This document shows positions 1-11,800 of a stretch of 64,000 nucleotides of DNA, one piece after another. The first letter of the stretch is position 1. The number at the start of each line of letters is the position of its first letter. Made by a program: the position numbers and the translations under genes. Location: the NCBI GenBank assembly GCA_000499405.2, contig HG738137.1, positions 18,746,581 through 18,810,580 on the forward strand, written 5' to 3'. The notes below the pieces were generated by a model that ran no database searches, was not told the origin of the DNA, and was given only the letters and a program-made list of their open reading frames with translations. The stretch is from Onchocerca volvulus. Taxonomy: Eukaryota; Nematoda; Chromadorea; Rhabditida; Onchocercidae.

Positions 1-543
1 TCATTTTCCATAACAGTTGTTAAGCTGATAGTATACTGATAAATATTGTATTCCATTACTGCGATCTTCTGAATCCTTTCCAAAATATCGATGTTTTTCA
101 TCTAAAAAATCCATCTGAAACTTCTCTCGAACTAAAAGTCAGAAATATGTCTACTTTCTGGTTCTAGAACAATTCCAACTATTGCTTGGCCAAACTTCGT
201 TTATTGGCCTATTTTTTATAGTATGAACAACAATATACTAAGCAAATGATACTGATAATACAAAAAAAAGATTGTTAAATATCGGCGAAGAATGACCTCT
301 GTGACCTTTCATACCAATATTCATGAAATAGCACAACTATTCAGAATAAATGGAGAACGTGTACATAAGCACATACGTGACTCACACGGCAACTTATACC
401 TTTAAATTGCATGGAATTTTCAAAAAAAATTTTGCCAATTTTTGGAGCAAAATTACAAATATAAATTTCAAAATTTAAAAAAACAAACACAATGTCAGAT
501 TCAAAAATATTCACCTATAAACTGAGCACTGATATACTACGTT
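1..543. other. AT-rich intergenic, no gene seen
   Basis: No open frame, RNA gene or repeat unit that I can support. It is the 5' flank of the tRNA gene. Confidence 0.6.
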
Positions 544-625
544 GATCGGGTGGCCGAGTGGTTAAGGCGATGGACTGCTAATCCATTGGGGTTTCCCCGC
601 GTGAGTTCGAATCTCATCCCGATCG
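544..625 (+). tRNA. tRNA-Ser (anticodon GCT)
   Basis: The 82-nt sequence folds as a class II cloverleaf. The 7-bp acceptor stem pairs GATCGGG (544-550) with CCCGATC (618-624), with G625 as discriminator base. The D-loop region is TGGCCGAGTGG, as in serine tRNAs. The anticodon arm pairs ATGGA (570-574) with TCCAT (582-586) around the loop CTGCTAA, so the anticodon is GCT (577-579), which reads AGC and AGU. A long variable arm (about 588-601) separates it from the T arm, which contains GAGTTCGAATCTC. There is no intron. A poly-T Pol III terminator is not obvious in the first bases downstream. The identity follows directly from anticodon and long variable arm. Confidence 0.96.
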
Positions 626-1007
626 GAGCCATTTTGCAAATCCAAACAACAACAATATTTCTACTCTAATGTAGATAATTTGTTTTTCCTCTTGAAATAT
701 TCGGGCAACCATAATTATTATAGGTCTTACAGCCACATTCGATAGTAATTATCAATAATTTTTAACAAACATAATTCTTTCAAAAACCGATAAAAATATC
801 TGTAAAATTCTTCAATGGGAAAATTAACTGCGTAAATTTGAAAGTGACAAATTATTTGGAAAAAATTAGAAACATTTTGTTTCGATGAAAAAAAAAGTAT
901 AAAGAAAAAAGAAAACTTAAGAAAGGTATAAATAATAATAGCACTGAATGTTTGATTAAGAGAGAGATCTAACCATCAATTAATGAGAAAGTCTCGAGAA
1001 AAAGAAA

Positions 1008-1140
1008 TGAAATCGGACAAATCTAAGAGAGATGGATAAGTCTAGAGAAATGGATAGATTTCGGAGAAATGGATAAGTCTAGAGAGATGGATAAGTCTTA
1101 GGAGAAATGGACAAGTCTAGGAAAAATGGACATGTCTATA
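1008..1140. repeat. Minisatellite, about 18-bp units
   Basis: About seven imperfect copies of a unit close to GAGARATGGATAAGTCTA run head to tail, with single-base and small length changes between copies. It lies in intergenic DNA between the tRNA gene and the Helitron-like cluster, and no gene overlaps it. Confidence 0.8.
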
Positions 1141-1842
1141 AATAAAAATGAAGACAACAAAATCTGAAACGATCTAATAAATTAAGAATTTAAAACATGT
1201 AAACTAACACAAAACTTAAATGCAACACAGCTACCCATTCAATTGCACAAGTATAGCATATTAAATGAGAAATTTTAAGATATTAAAATTTTTTAAGCAT
1301 AGTGAAATTCTGGGAAATGCATTATCTGTTCATCGAATAACTTTAATTCAGCGAATAATTTGTACTGTGTGCAGATTATAAAATATTCTTTGAGGAAAAG
1401 TTGTTTTGAATGATATTATTACCAGTAACATGTTTTGTTGAATAATTAGCTTAGCTGATTCAAAAAACAAAAGTGCAAAACAGTTTCACACTAATATCTC
1501 ATCAATGAAGCATTGAGTCAAATAGTTGAATAGTCATAATGAAATTGTTTTCTAAAAATATTTCAAAACTATTTAGGCATAACTGTGTTTGAATATCGAA
1601 GACATCAGATGATCCTTATCATTTTTTACATTTTAAGCTTTCATGGAAGAAAAAATATTATACTTAGAGAAGAACGAAAATTTATTTATTAATCCAATTA
1701 AATCTGATGAATATTTTATTGACTGCGGCAGTTTTTTAAAATTTTAGAACAATTTATTAAATGGTAGGAATAATGAGAAAGCTTTTGAAAAAGACCTAAA
1801 AGCTAAAGCATAGATAATACTTGATAGGTGAAAAAAAATTAA
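1141..1842. other. AT-rich intergenic, no gene seen
   Basis: No coding-like frame or RNA gene can be supported here. The sequence is simple AT-rich DNA leading up to the Helitron-like repeats. Confidence 0.5.
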
Positions 1843-2581
1843 TATAATATATATAAATAGAAATCTAAATGTTCCTGTTACTAGCCTTAAATTATCGAAA
1901 GTTCTTCACCGATTCTTTCAAATTTTGATATAACTTTCCATTCGAATAGGGTGTTTTTTTTATGTGTAACACCCGTGACAAGTAGAATTAAGTAAACGGA
2001 ATGAATTTTCTGATCACGTCCTGCATCACGCTTTATGAGTGGACTGAATTCATTGGTCATGCCTACTTTCTGCATTCACTGTAGACTAATTGGACAGACC
2101 AAGCTTCAAGCAATTTATGTCTTGGACTGCCTCTTTGTCGTAAATGTTCGTTGTTCAAACTGAAACAACGTTTCAAGTTTTTCACCGATTGATTTGAAAT
2201 TTTGATACAATGATGCATTCAAATGAGCACGTGGCTTTATATAAATATATCTACTCTTCTTTTAACCTGTCACACTTGTAACAGATAAAAGAGTGCGAGC
2301 GAACTAAATTTATTGACCACGCCCATTTATTGTAAAGTGGGCGTGGTCTTGAGTATGCAACGCCCAACACGCTCGGTAAAAGTGTGCGCGTATTCGAATG
2401 CAAAATTCTGTCAAAATTTCAAAGCGACAGATAAGAACTTTCGAAAATCTTAGATTTTGCACTGATTTAGACAAGGCGAGAGTTTAAGAAAATCCGGAGA
2501 TTTAAGATTTTGAACAAACGGTCACTTACATCTTATTTTTATATTTATTTTTATATGCGGAGCATGACCGCATACAGCTAG
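1843..2581 (+). mobile_element. Helitron-like non-autonomous element, copy 1
   Basis: The left end reads ATATATAAATAGAAATCTAAATG, a decayed form of the TCTATATAAATAAAAATG left end seen at 44178. It is followed by the block TTCTTCACCGATT..TTTGAAATTTTGATAC, which recurs in this window near 2170, 2635, 3255 and 44230. The right end has GCGG-AGCATGA-CCGC, a short hairpin, followed by ATACAG and CTAG (2578-2581). A hairpin a few bases before CTRR is the hallmark of Helitron 3' ends. Inside, the same block appears again near 2160 and in inverted orientation at about 2371-2440, so this copy is composite. It has no intact Rep/helicase frame. Assignment to Helitrons is from terminal structure only. 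Confidence 0.65.
2315..2348. repeat. Perfect 11-bp stem hairpin inside the Helitron-like copy
   Basis: GACCACGCCCA and its exact reverse complement TGGGCGTGGTC flank a short AT-rich loop. It marks the junction where the copy switches to inverted repeat sequence. Confidence 0.8.
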
Positions 2582-3443
2582 TCTGTATATATATATGCAA
2601 ATGCTCGTTGTTATTTTTGATATAACGTTGCAAGTTCTTCACCGATCATTTTGAAATGTTGACACAGTGTTGTATTTAAATAAGCACGTGTTTCCGTAGA
2701 ATATTTTACTTTTTTACGCCTTCTTGAGGATAAACATATCCCGCCAAAATACTCAGATTAACAGATAAATAAAGTGAGGTCAGCCAATCATAAGGCGACA
2801 TATTGGATGATCTCCAATGGAGGAGGGACCCCGAAAAGATTTAAAAGATCCGATTTTTTGGGGCAGAATCAGTTCAAGTTCGACAGAAATTCGAATTCAG
2901 CAAACAATTCATTTCGTAGTTTCTACAATGATACAGCGACAATTTTACAACAACACAAATCGACGCAGCGATAACAACAAATCGACGGTCAAGAAATTCT
3001 ATTCTTTTTTACAAATGACAAAGGAAGGAATAATCCAATGATCAATTTTTTTGGAATATACCGCTTCATCGATCTGTGTTTTATTCGCGCAGCAGAAGTA
3101 ATGCGATGATTAATTGCAGATCAAACTGAAGAAGAACTGGCATCAGTAGATGAGCGAAAAAGACAAATAAATGGCTCATATGCGAGCAGAACAACGTGCA
3201 ATTAGACTTGAGAATGCACAGTTGCAAAATATATTATTTCTTTTCAAGATCTTAAATCTCCAAAAGTTCTTCAACGATTGCTTTGAAATTTTGATACAAC
3301 TTTGCATTCGAATAGATGCGTATTTCCATATAAATATATGTACTTTTTTTTACCTGTCAAACGTGTGAAAAGTAAAAGTAAGGGAGCAGGTATTTTTTTA
3401 TATAGACTAGCTGAACTAGTCACGCAGAGCCCGGTACAGTTAG
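2582..3443 (+). mobile_element. Helitron-like element, copy 2, with coding remnant
   Basis: It starts with TCTGTATATATATATG directly after the CTAG end of copy 1 and ends with GCAGAGCCCGGTACAGTTAG, similar to the copy 1 end (CTAG changed to TTAG). The block TTCTTCACCGATC..TTTGAAATGTTGACAC follows the left end and a second copy lies at about 3255-3375. At about 3117-3240 two frames, broken by a frameshift near 3170, read ADQTEEELASVDERKRQ and then MAHMRAEQRAIRLENA. The repeated AEQ..R..R style is what I would expect from the N-terminal part of Helitron-encoded proteins, so this looks like a decayed autonomous parent. The Rep and helicase domains are absent. The family call is inference from termini and this remnant. 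Confidence 0.6.
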
Positions 3444-3896
3444 TTAATTATTATAGAAAAGTTAATTAATATAAAAGACCAACAATATAATTATCAAATA
3501 TATGATTACAGGAAAGGAAAGAGTTTTAATCACTTTAAATGATTGAAATAAGCTAAAAATAACGCTAGTTATTTGCATATTTCACAATATAAGTTCCTCA
3601 CTGAACTTTATGACTGATACCAAAAAATATATATGTTTGTCATTCCTAATTTCTTAATTTTTTTATTAACTGTGCTTGTGATCATAATTATTATCACAAT
3701 TAACTACCACATCTTCAACTTCACTTATTTGACATTAACGCACAACAGAATACTTCTTTAAAAATGCATTTGGATTATCTGATCAATGTGATTTAGTTTC
3801 TGTTTCAGTATGCACTTGGAGACTTCACAGCAGAAGTCTGGTCGGAGTTCGTATACAATTCTAATCATCCTACAATTCTAATCATTATAAAGCACT
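3444..3896. other. AT-rich intergenic, no gene seen
   Basis: This is the 3' flank of DTWD1, which ends at 3897 on the minus strand. A polyadenylation signal for that gene probably lies here, but the AT-richness prevents a confident choice. Confidence 0.5.
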
Positions 3897-5591
3897 TTAC
3901 CCTTCGCCTTTCAAAAGCTTTTTATCAACTTTTGAACGGAAAAAGAAGAACCAGAATAAGAGATTATCAAAACAGCCATCATATTTTGTAGTAGATGACG
4001 TTTCAAAAGCCTCTCTAAGCGCATAATAAACTGCTTCAATTGTAGCAAGATGATAATCCGTCAAGCCTCTCTGAAATCTCATAAAAAATCAAAAATACTG
4101 AATGAAAATCATTTGTTCTTTTAAAGGAATACTGTATGATTGAAAAAACACATAAGTGTTCATTCTCATTTTATAGACAAGAAGAATAAATACAGACAAT
4201 ATACTGATTTTTAAAACTCAACCTGAGGTCGCCAGTATTTCGTTTTATAAGATCGTAATGTCACAATAGGAAGATGCTGTAGCTGCGGTAGTAACTTCAA
4301 TCCTCCAATCTAAAAAAAAAAAAAAGAAAAGAAAAACTGCGTTGAAATTTATCAAATTATGTTTAAAATGGGGAAGAAGCATGTAATATCCGGACAGAAA
4401 TTAAAGTTCATTTGATGTTCTCGTAGAATATCAGCTTAGGAACGAAATCTCTAAAAATCTAGAAATTAACAGCAAAGAATAACATTCAAATACAATATCA
4501 CAAAAGGAAACCTGAAACCATGTTGAGTCCAGAAATATAAAACGTCTGATAGGACCTCGTTTTTCAACAAATTCATCCACAGAAAGGGCACCTTTGGAGT
4601 AAACTACTAATACCTGTCAAAAATGTATAATTACTTAGCAAAAAAAGCTTACTTTTATTTCTTATCTTTACAACATAATTTAATGAATGCATGAAAAGTT
4701 TCTATTGGCTTCAATAAAAAAAGAAAGAATTATTCAAACATTATCACAAGAAAATTAAGCATTAAAGTGAAGAGAGTACCGTATTTTCCTTCTCATAGTT
4801 CGGAAAATTATAATCAGGTGCGTTGGATGACTCGTATAGTGTAGTGGAAGATGGCGCAAGAAGAAGACAGTGCAAAGCAGTACTTTTACTATTCTTTTCC
4901 TGTGGATGTTTGATAATATCAATATGAACTGGCAGCTGAAAACTGTGTTTATTACAAAATAAATCCGTATTCTCTTTAAATGATAATTAAATCAATCAAG
5001 TTAACAGATAGTGATATTATCATAAACATAAATGATATTGCCATTTAAAATAATTCTTTTTCAACAACCTTCATGTGCAGTATTTTTTCTCGAAAATAAT
5101 CCCACAATCATAACGCTGATACAAGAGCAGATTATTTACTCTCGAATCCCTTCCGCTTATCTTATAATCAAAGCTTTTTTTGTTTAGAAAGTAATTAAAT
5201 CAACATATTGCCAAATGAGTAACTTAACCTCTAATCGTGGAACTAATTTCTCCACACCAGGCATGTAAACTTTGCAATTGTAACAAAAATAAATTCGTTT
5301 TCGACCACAGTTTGAACACACTTGCTTCTTTAAACCTCCCAAACTATTCCAGTCTGATATTTTCAAGCGGTCCATCTCATCTACCAAAAGCTGGAATAAA
5401 TAACGAATAAATAATGAATGATGCTTTTTGGAGGTTCTAATATTTTTAATTGATAATACCAACTTCCTACGAAAATAATTTTATTTGACAAAAGTTTATA
5501 ATCCTTCCTTTCAGTGTCAGTCTATTCAGTTTGCTATAGAAATGATGTCATCAAAACAGCATACATCATTAAATTCTGCTTTAAATGCCAT
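3897..5591 (-). CDS. DTWD1: DTW domain-containing protein 1 (tRNA-uridine aminocarboxypropyltransferase)
   Basis: DTWD1 transfers the aminocarboxypropyl group of SAM to U20 of tRNAs (acp3U). Supported exons, 5' to 3': 5229-5390, 4780-4935, 4512-4613, 4223-4309, 3897-4070; all junctions are phase 0. Exon 5229-5390 carries two CxxC pairs (CSNCGRK, CYNCKVYMP), as in human DTWD1. Exon 4780 reads LPVHIDIIKHPQE, close to the human segment. Exon 4512 contains the family signature FIFLDSTWFQ. Exon 4223 has TKYWRPQ and the last exon has LATIEAVYYALRE and YDGCFDNLLF. The five exons give 226 residues against about 300 in human, so the N-terminus is short. A candidate first exon at 5565-5591 (ATG AAT-type start, MAFKAEFND, donor GTATGC, phase 0) would complete it; this exon is a guess. 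The gene follows eIF2-beta in the same direction about 0.85 kb downstream. Confidence 0.92.
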
Positions 5592-6435
5592 ATTTACCGA
5601 TACAAACCCAATAAGTACAAAATATCCAGAATCAATATTTTTTTTGACAAATGCCTATCCACACTTTTCATGAAAACAAACTTTCATATAAAGTTATTGC
5701 AAAGCAAAATAATCGGCTTGTGAGTTGACTTGATTTATTAAGCAACGTGCATGACCACCTACATTTTTAATAAATTCCATCCCTAACTTCTCTCTGCTGA
5801 AAAAATTTTTAGTGCTATCAAAATTTTTTCTACAAAAATGTTATCGAAGTGGATCTAAAAACTTAAATTTAAATTCGACTATTATAAATTGATTACCAGA
5901 ATTCGCGGTATTATATGACATCCTCTTAAAGGAAATAAGACAGATTTAACCAATGCAGAACCTCTCACAAGGTATTAACCTACGATCGATGTTCTATTAT
6001 TTTATTTTAAATAAGGTATTGCCCCGATCCTATGTACTTTGTCTGGAATTACTGCAATTAATACCATCGAAAACTTTATCGATACATGTAAAACAAGTAG
6101 ATCCAGTCAATTGCAATACAACTGTCACAAACAGAAGAACGGAAAAAATAAAACAATACAAAATCTATCACGAATTGCTATAACCAAAAAAGATGTAAAT
6201 TTAGAAAAACTTTGAAATCAGATGCAAATTTTGAAAAGCTATGAAATTCAATCCTTTAAATTGAAAATTTTTTGAAATAGAAGTTTGAATTAGAGAAACA
6301 ATAACGAAAAAAAAAAACCTTCAGATGGAAGAATCATATTGAGAAATGAAATTATTGCAAGACCATGAAAATAAAAAAAACTTTTTATTCGTACTCTTCA
6401 CAAGTTATAGGAAATAACAGAAAGTTTCGAGTGAT
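5592..6435. other. Gap between eIF2-beta and DTWD1
   Basis: A plus-strand open frame of 76 codons lies at 5953-6183, but it has no recognisable motif or splice context and I treat it as chance. The rest should hold the 3' end of eIF2-beta and the 5' region of DTWD1. Confidence 0.5.
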
Positions 6436-7206
6436 TTATTTACCAGCAGTGGCCTCCGCAGCTCGTCGCAGCGCAGCACGCTTCCCTACCATAGCAGTAA
6501 ATCCACTCTTGATTGCAGTGACAGAGCATCGACTACCACAAGTTTTACATTCCAAGAAAAACAAACGTGTATCTTTCGTCAATTCCGTTTCGGAAGACCT
6601 ACACGTATGACACGTAACATATTCTTTAATGTACTTTCGCAAAACACTTTCAATATGCTTTTGCTGGAAACGTCCTTTAACAATCAAACAGCTATTGCCA
6701 TCGATTGAACCTGTTGTACCCAATTCTGCTAACAAGAACTGCAATACATGCTTCGGTTGTCGTTTCAATAATCGACAAATTTCGGCAAAATTAGCGAATG
6801 CTGTCTTTTTGCTACCAGCACGAGCTACCTGAGGTGGCTTCATCACGAATTTCTTTTTTTCACCAGCAGTCAAATCCGGATTCCTTTCACGCATTATACC
6901 AAAAACCAATTCCAATAATTGTTCATACGTATAGTCAGGCCATGGATTTTTTGAATCGATAAGATTTGATAAACCAGCATCTACGATAACTTCAGGTGCC
7001 TCTTCCGGAAGACGCTCTTCATCAACAACAGCTACCTTTGGTGCTTTTTTCTTTTTTTTCGGCCCCAATACCAGCTCTTCTGAGTCTATGGTTGGAGTTG
7101 GAGCTACATTTTCGTCTGTTTTTGGTTTTTCATCATCCAAAACAATTGGTTTCTTGGATTTTTTCTTTTTACCTGTTAAATCGAGTTTTAAATCATCATC
7201 TGCCAT
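6436..7206 (-). CDS. EIF2S2: Translation initiation factor eIF2 subunit beta
   Basis: This subunit of the eIF2 GTPase complex binds eIF5 and eIF2B and helps deliver Met-tRNAi to the 40S subunit. The gene is a single uninterrupted exon of 256 codons. Near the N-terminus are two lysine boxes (GKKKKSKK at about residue 13 and [10 protein letters not shown] at about 49); vertebrate eIF2-beta has three. The conserved C-terminal half contains [37 protein letters not shown] and [20 protein letters not shown]. It ends with a zinc ribbon with C199, C202, C220 and C223. The start is the first ATG after an acceptor-like TTTTTTCAG (about 7230-7240), 23 bases upstream, consistent with SL trans-splicing. 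The lack of introns is unusual beside its intron-rich neighbours, but no retrocopy signs such as a poly-A tract were found. Confidence 0.97.
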   Translation of the reverse strand: MADDDLKLDLTGKKKKSKKPIVLDDEKPKTDENVAPTPTIDSEELVLGPKKKKKAPKVAVVDEERLPEEAPEVIVDAGLSNLIDSKNPWPDYTYEQLLELVFGIMRERNPDLTAGEKKKFVMKPPQVARAGSKKTAFANFAEICRLLKRQPKHVLQFLLAELGTTGSIDGNSCLIVKGRFQQKHIESVLRKYIKEYVTCHTCRSSETELTKDTRLFFLECKTCGSRCSVTAIKSGFTAMVGKRAALRRAAEATAGK

Positions 7207-7232
7207 GCTTCACGTTTATAAAACAAAATCTG

Positions 7233-8820
7233 AAAAAAGAATTAATTGTAAAAACAGAAAGTACAAAAATGAACAGCGGTGAACGAAATAGATGGAAAAT
7301 AATGTTGTGATATGGAAAATCGATAGTCTAAAACAGTACACTTTGAGGAAATCACTACAACAACAAGAAAAAAAAATCATTCAAGGTCCTCAAATTACTA
7401 TTATAATTCTTTAACAAGTTTAGTGCAAAAACTTTCACAACTGAATTGAGACTAACATGACCAAAAAAAATTCCGCAATCTAAAGTTTTTGAAATATTCA
7501 ACTGGCTCAACTTGGCGTATCAAAAAGTGAATGTTGCAACTACACAAAAACAATTCATTGTGTTTTTTCAAGTAGCTTAAGACATAACCTTGTGAGTAGA
7601 AATTTCCGAATAATCGATAACTTCTCAATAGTTTTTGATCAATTTATCATAAATACACTCTCCACTCAGTTGTCTGCTACAATACAGAAACACATTAGAA
7701 GTTGAAAGAAAATGTCACAACAAAATAACTCCCATATAATTCTTTTATCTTCTTTACAAGATAATGAGCTTGCAACATGCTTCAGATACTACAACTATGT
7801 AGCGATATTCTTATTCTGTCAACATATCCAAAAACGATATTCGAAAAGAAATACTCCATTATAATAGGGAAACATCGCACTATTTTCTATTAGTTATTAG
7901 GAATATTAAGGAAAAGTATAGAAAAATATGATGGTATATTAACTTTTATAAATTATTAAATGTCAATCCGGCTTCGCCTTATAATTTTCCTTACAGATTG
8001 ACCTTACATACAATTTTGATGGAAGAATATGAAAAGAGAAAACGGAAGCTTGTGAGATCCGAAGCTTATTCTCCTCATACATCGAGGATTTGAAATCTGA
8101 AACCTAAACACCAAAAATAAGGTACTGTTAAAAGATCATAAAAATATTTAAGATGGATTTGAGAAACCATGAAAGTAAAAAATAAGTTACAACATTTATT
8201 TAATAACATTATAAATGATATTTTCTACAACACAAAATAGACAATAAATTACAGTGAATTTGCATTTTGGACAATAAAAATATAATGACTGGAACCAGTG
8301 ACATCAGCATAACAATCCTGCAACTAATTCTTAATTTCTAATCTTTACTGTTTGTTTTTTTATCGATTCATTCCCACCAAAACTCATTTAGCTTTCACTG
8401 TGCACTTTTGTAATAGAAAAATATTAATTATTAATTACTCAATATCTGAAAATATTACATTATTTACATCCAACAACAAAAAGACAAATTTTTTCACAAT
8501 TTTTAATATAAATTAGTATGGTAATATGTATCAATGAATCCTTTTACTCGAAAGCCAAAAGAGAACAATTTATTTTCTAGCATGATGGTACCGTATGACA
8601 TAATGGAATCAAAGTGAACAGTACATAAAGCTAATCATTAAAAAATGTAGTGTTTATTGAATAGAAATTCAGATACCCGCAAAACTAATGTACAATGAGA
8701 CTAATAAAATCATTTATGACACACCTTATCAAGATAAGGAATCAAATTAAGAATTTCAAAAGGGACAATAATGAAAAGTAGCTGAGAAAGAGCAAAATAC
8801 ACCGGAAGATAATTTTATTT
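7233..8820. other. Intergenic, no gene seen
   Basis: This stretch separates the 5' end of eIF2-beta from the 3' end of the RNF19-type gene, both on the minus strand. No coding-like frame or RNA gene could be supported on either strand. Confidence 0.55.
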
Positions 8821-11800
8821 TCAATGTTTGATAAAAAGATTTGAAAAGAAACGTCGCTTACTCCTTGAATCATTCTTTTCATCACTACTGCTGTTTGCCT
8901 TAATGTTATTTGTTGCAGTGGAATGCTCTGAACTGGAAGATAGTGCGCCTTGGTCATTGCTACTCGAACATGCAGCGGTACGACTATGTGAATCTGCAAG
9001 GAAAAAAATAAAAACTGAAAGTTTAGGCGAGAATAGATTGAAAGATCATCTAAACCAGCAGCTCTCGCAAATCTCACCCACAATTACGTCTGGTAAGCAT
9101 TCATTTCATTATCGAGAAGAGTTGCACAAAATAAGCAACAAGTTCTAGTCATGGATAAATTGACTACACTATAGTGACAGTTTATGCATTACAAATAATA
9201 AACAAACAATTCAAAAAAAGGATGGTATTTAATAAAGACAAAATAATAATTAACCGGTGTTATTTGAAATTATATTCTTGTGTATTGGATGGCGCAAAAC
9301 CGAACGAAAATTAAAATTACCGATCTGTTGAACTTCCAATCTGAAATGTCCTTTAGCTTTTTAATGATAAATTCTAATGTTTACAAAATCTAACGATATA
9401 TGGAGAAATAATAAAAATTCTTGCTTCATTTCTGGATTTTATGATAAAAGGTTACAGGCTGTAAGAAGATAGAGTAAGAAAACACAATTATTTAATACAA
9501 GTTGGCGGTACTACATATTTCTTTATTAATTGCTCAAAAAATTCAAAACAAGTGACAGTTATTTAAAACATAATATGAAAATTATCCTAAGATAAAATTT
9601 TTGATTCTTACTCTTTTTCCGGTTCAGCAGCAACATCATCTGAAACGATTCTCTTCATCGTATCAAAAAGAGCACGGATATGAAAACGATCAGCTTTTGA
9701 ATCAGCAGAATCATTCGAATGAGAGGAACGCATAACCTGAAAGATTTCTTGTTATTTTTCAAATATTACAAAAGCAGAATATCTGAACAACACTAAACCA
9801 TCACTGGTAGAATCTGAGGACATTAAAAAATCTCCTGATTTTATCAGAAATGAAGGGTGATAACTCTTCACACGGAACATTTTATTATGTCTAATGATTA
9901 ACCTAATAAATATTAGCAATCTTAACACATGTAGTAAAGCATGATAACTAATTTGATCTTCATATGGCAATTATTATAGATAAATTGAATAATTTAAGTA
10001 CTGAAAAATCATATACCTGATGAGCTTTAACTGAATCTGAAGATGACTGCTTTAAATCTTTATTTGAATCGCTAGGTTGAGGAACTGTCTCATCAGCCAC
10101 TAGCACCAATTCGTCGGAATCCCCACCTGCAAAAATACCAAGTAAGAATTTTCCAAGAATACACTTTTTACTTTTCGTCTGCATCACTTTGTGCTTAAAA
10201 ATTAACTTAATAGACTATATGTAAAACTATCCATTTTCAAGTCTACAGCTATAGAAATGGTAACATTATCAGTATTTGCAATAGTTTAGTATCATTTATC
10301 AGTACTTAAAATAATCTTACTAGCAAATTACCTGAAGTATTCTCAGCAATGAAGTCATATTTTACACCGGAATATGTATGCGTAATCCGATGTGATGACA
10401 CACTGCCACTAGCAGCAGAAACGATACTTGTTGCGCGACCATGACGTTTGCAAGCACCACTCCATGATAGAGTATCTTCGCTAAAACGTTATAAATTTAT
10501 TTCAGCAAACAATAAAGAAAATAAAACTTCACAAAAAACTGCTTAATTTAGGAGCGCAATAAATAAATCAATTATTTATATTAAAATAAAATTCTTTAGA
10601 GTGTACGTACCGAGTATGAACAATTATTTCTTGTCGATTGTGTTGCTGACTTTCAGAAGAATGCTCATCACCTAAAATCCCTGAAAATTAGCTCATAATG
10701 GACATTCTGATTGAAATTCAATCAATCTAGATTATGAATATTTTCAATAAAGAAGAAGGTAATGATTCAAAGAATATAAGTCATTTAGATATGCAAAAAT
10801 GAAGCAGTAAAATTTAACACTTATTTTTATTTGATAATTCATTTAAATCTTTTCGCGAAATTTTTATAAATGAAACAATTTTTTGCTTGAAAAATAATAG
10901 ATTGATTGAATGATTTGATTCTGGAAGATCATTACAAGCAATCGCATGTTGTGATGATGGACTCAAATCTCGTTCGTGGCAGTATATCTGTGTTGAAAAT
11001 ATACGCCCACTGGCGCTATCAGTGAGTGACTTCGCATCAACAACCGAACCCGACAGTGCAACAATGCTTGCCACTTCTTCGCAATAACTCACCGCTTCTT
11101 GACCGGAACATACTGTTTGCAAGCTCTGTAATCTTTAAAATATCATTTAGGTTTATTATTGATTTCACTTTTGATTTTCCCTATTAAATCATAATCAAAT
11201 TACGGATTCGATCATAAAACTCTTTTTTTTTGAAAGAGTTTTATGATCGAAGTGACGACTAACTAAAAACTAAGTTTATGTTTTGCAGTATTAATTCAAA
11301 AGCGCAAATTCCAGAATTATTTTATTAGTTTAACTCATTAAATAAGCCTAAAAATCCAAATGAACTTAACCTTATCATCATTATACTGCGAACCAGCCAT
11401 AGCTTTGGTGCTCGCTTCCTCATAGTTGCACTTTTCGCCTAAGCTGTTGATTCCTGAAAGTTAATAGATTTGAATGAAAGGAACGTAGATTTTAATTGTA
11501 TATCGATTTCCCGAATGATGCAATGATAAGCTTACCTGATTCTATACTCGGTCTGCGACGACATAATTCTGCTTGTATCTGTAAACGATTGGGGATCTGC
11601 TGCGCACCTGACAAACCGCTATTTACAGATATTCCGGTGATGACGGATGTACCGTCCTGCCGTTCCATCTCGTTCAACAGCGGGGATTTTTCATGACTAC
11701 CTGCAACATAAAAAACAGTCGCAAGTTCATTTATCCTACACATGTTGCTTATTTTAGTAAGTAGAAGAATAGGACTGTAGGCGTAATATCAAAACTTACG

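Noticed and set aside
8828..9148. 106-codon plus-strand frame and a 113-codon minus frame at 8742-9083
   Set aside because: Both overlap the last RNF19 exon in other frames. The Ser-rich frame is the one that connects in phase through the micro-exon.
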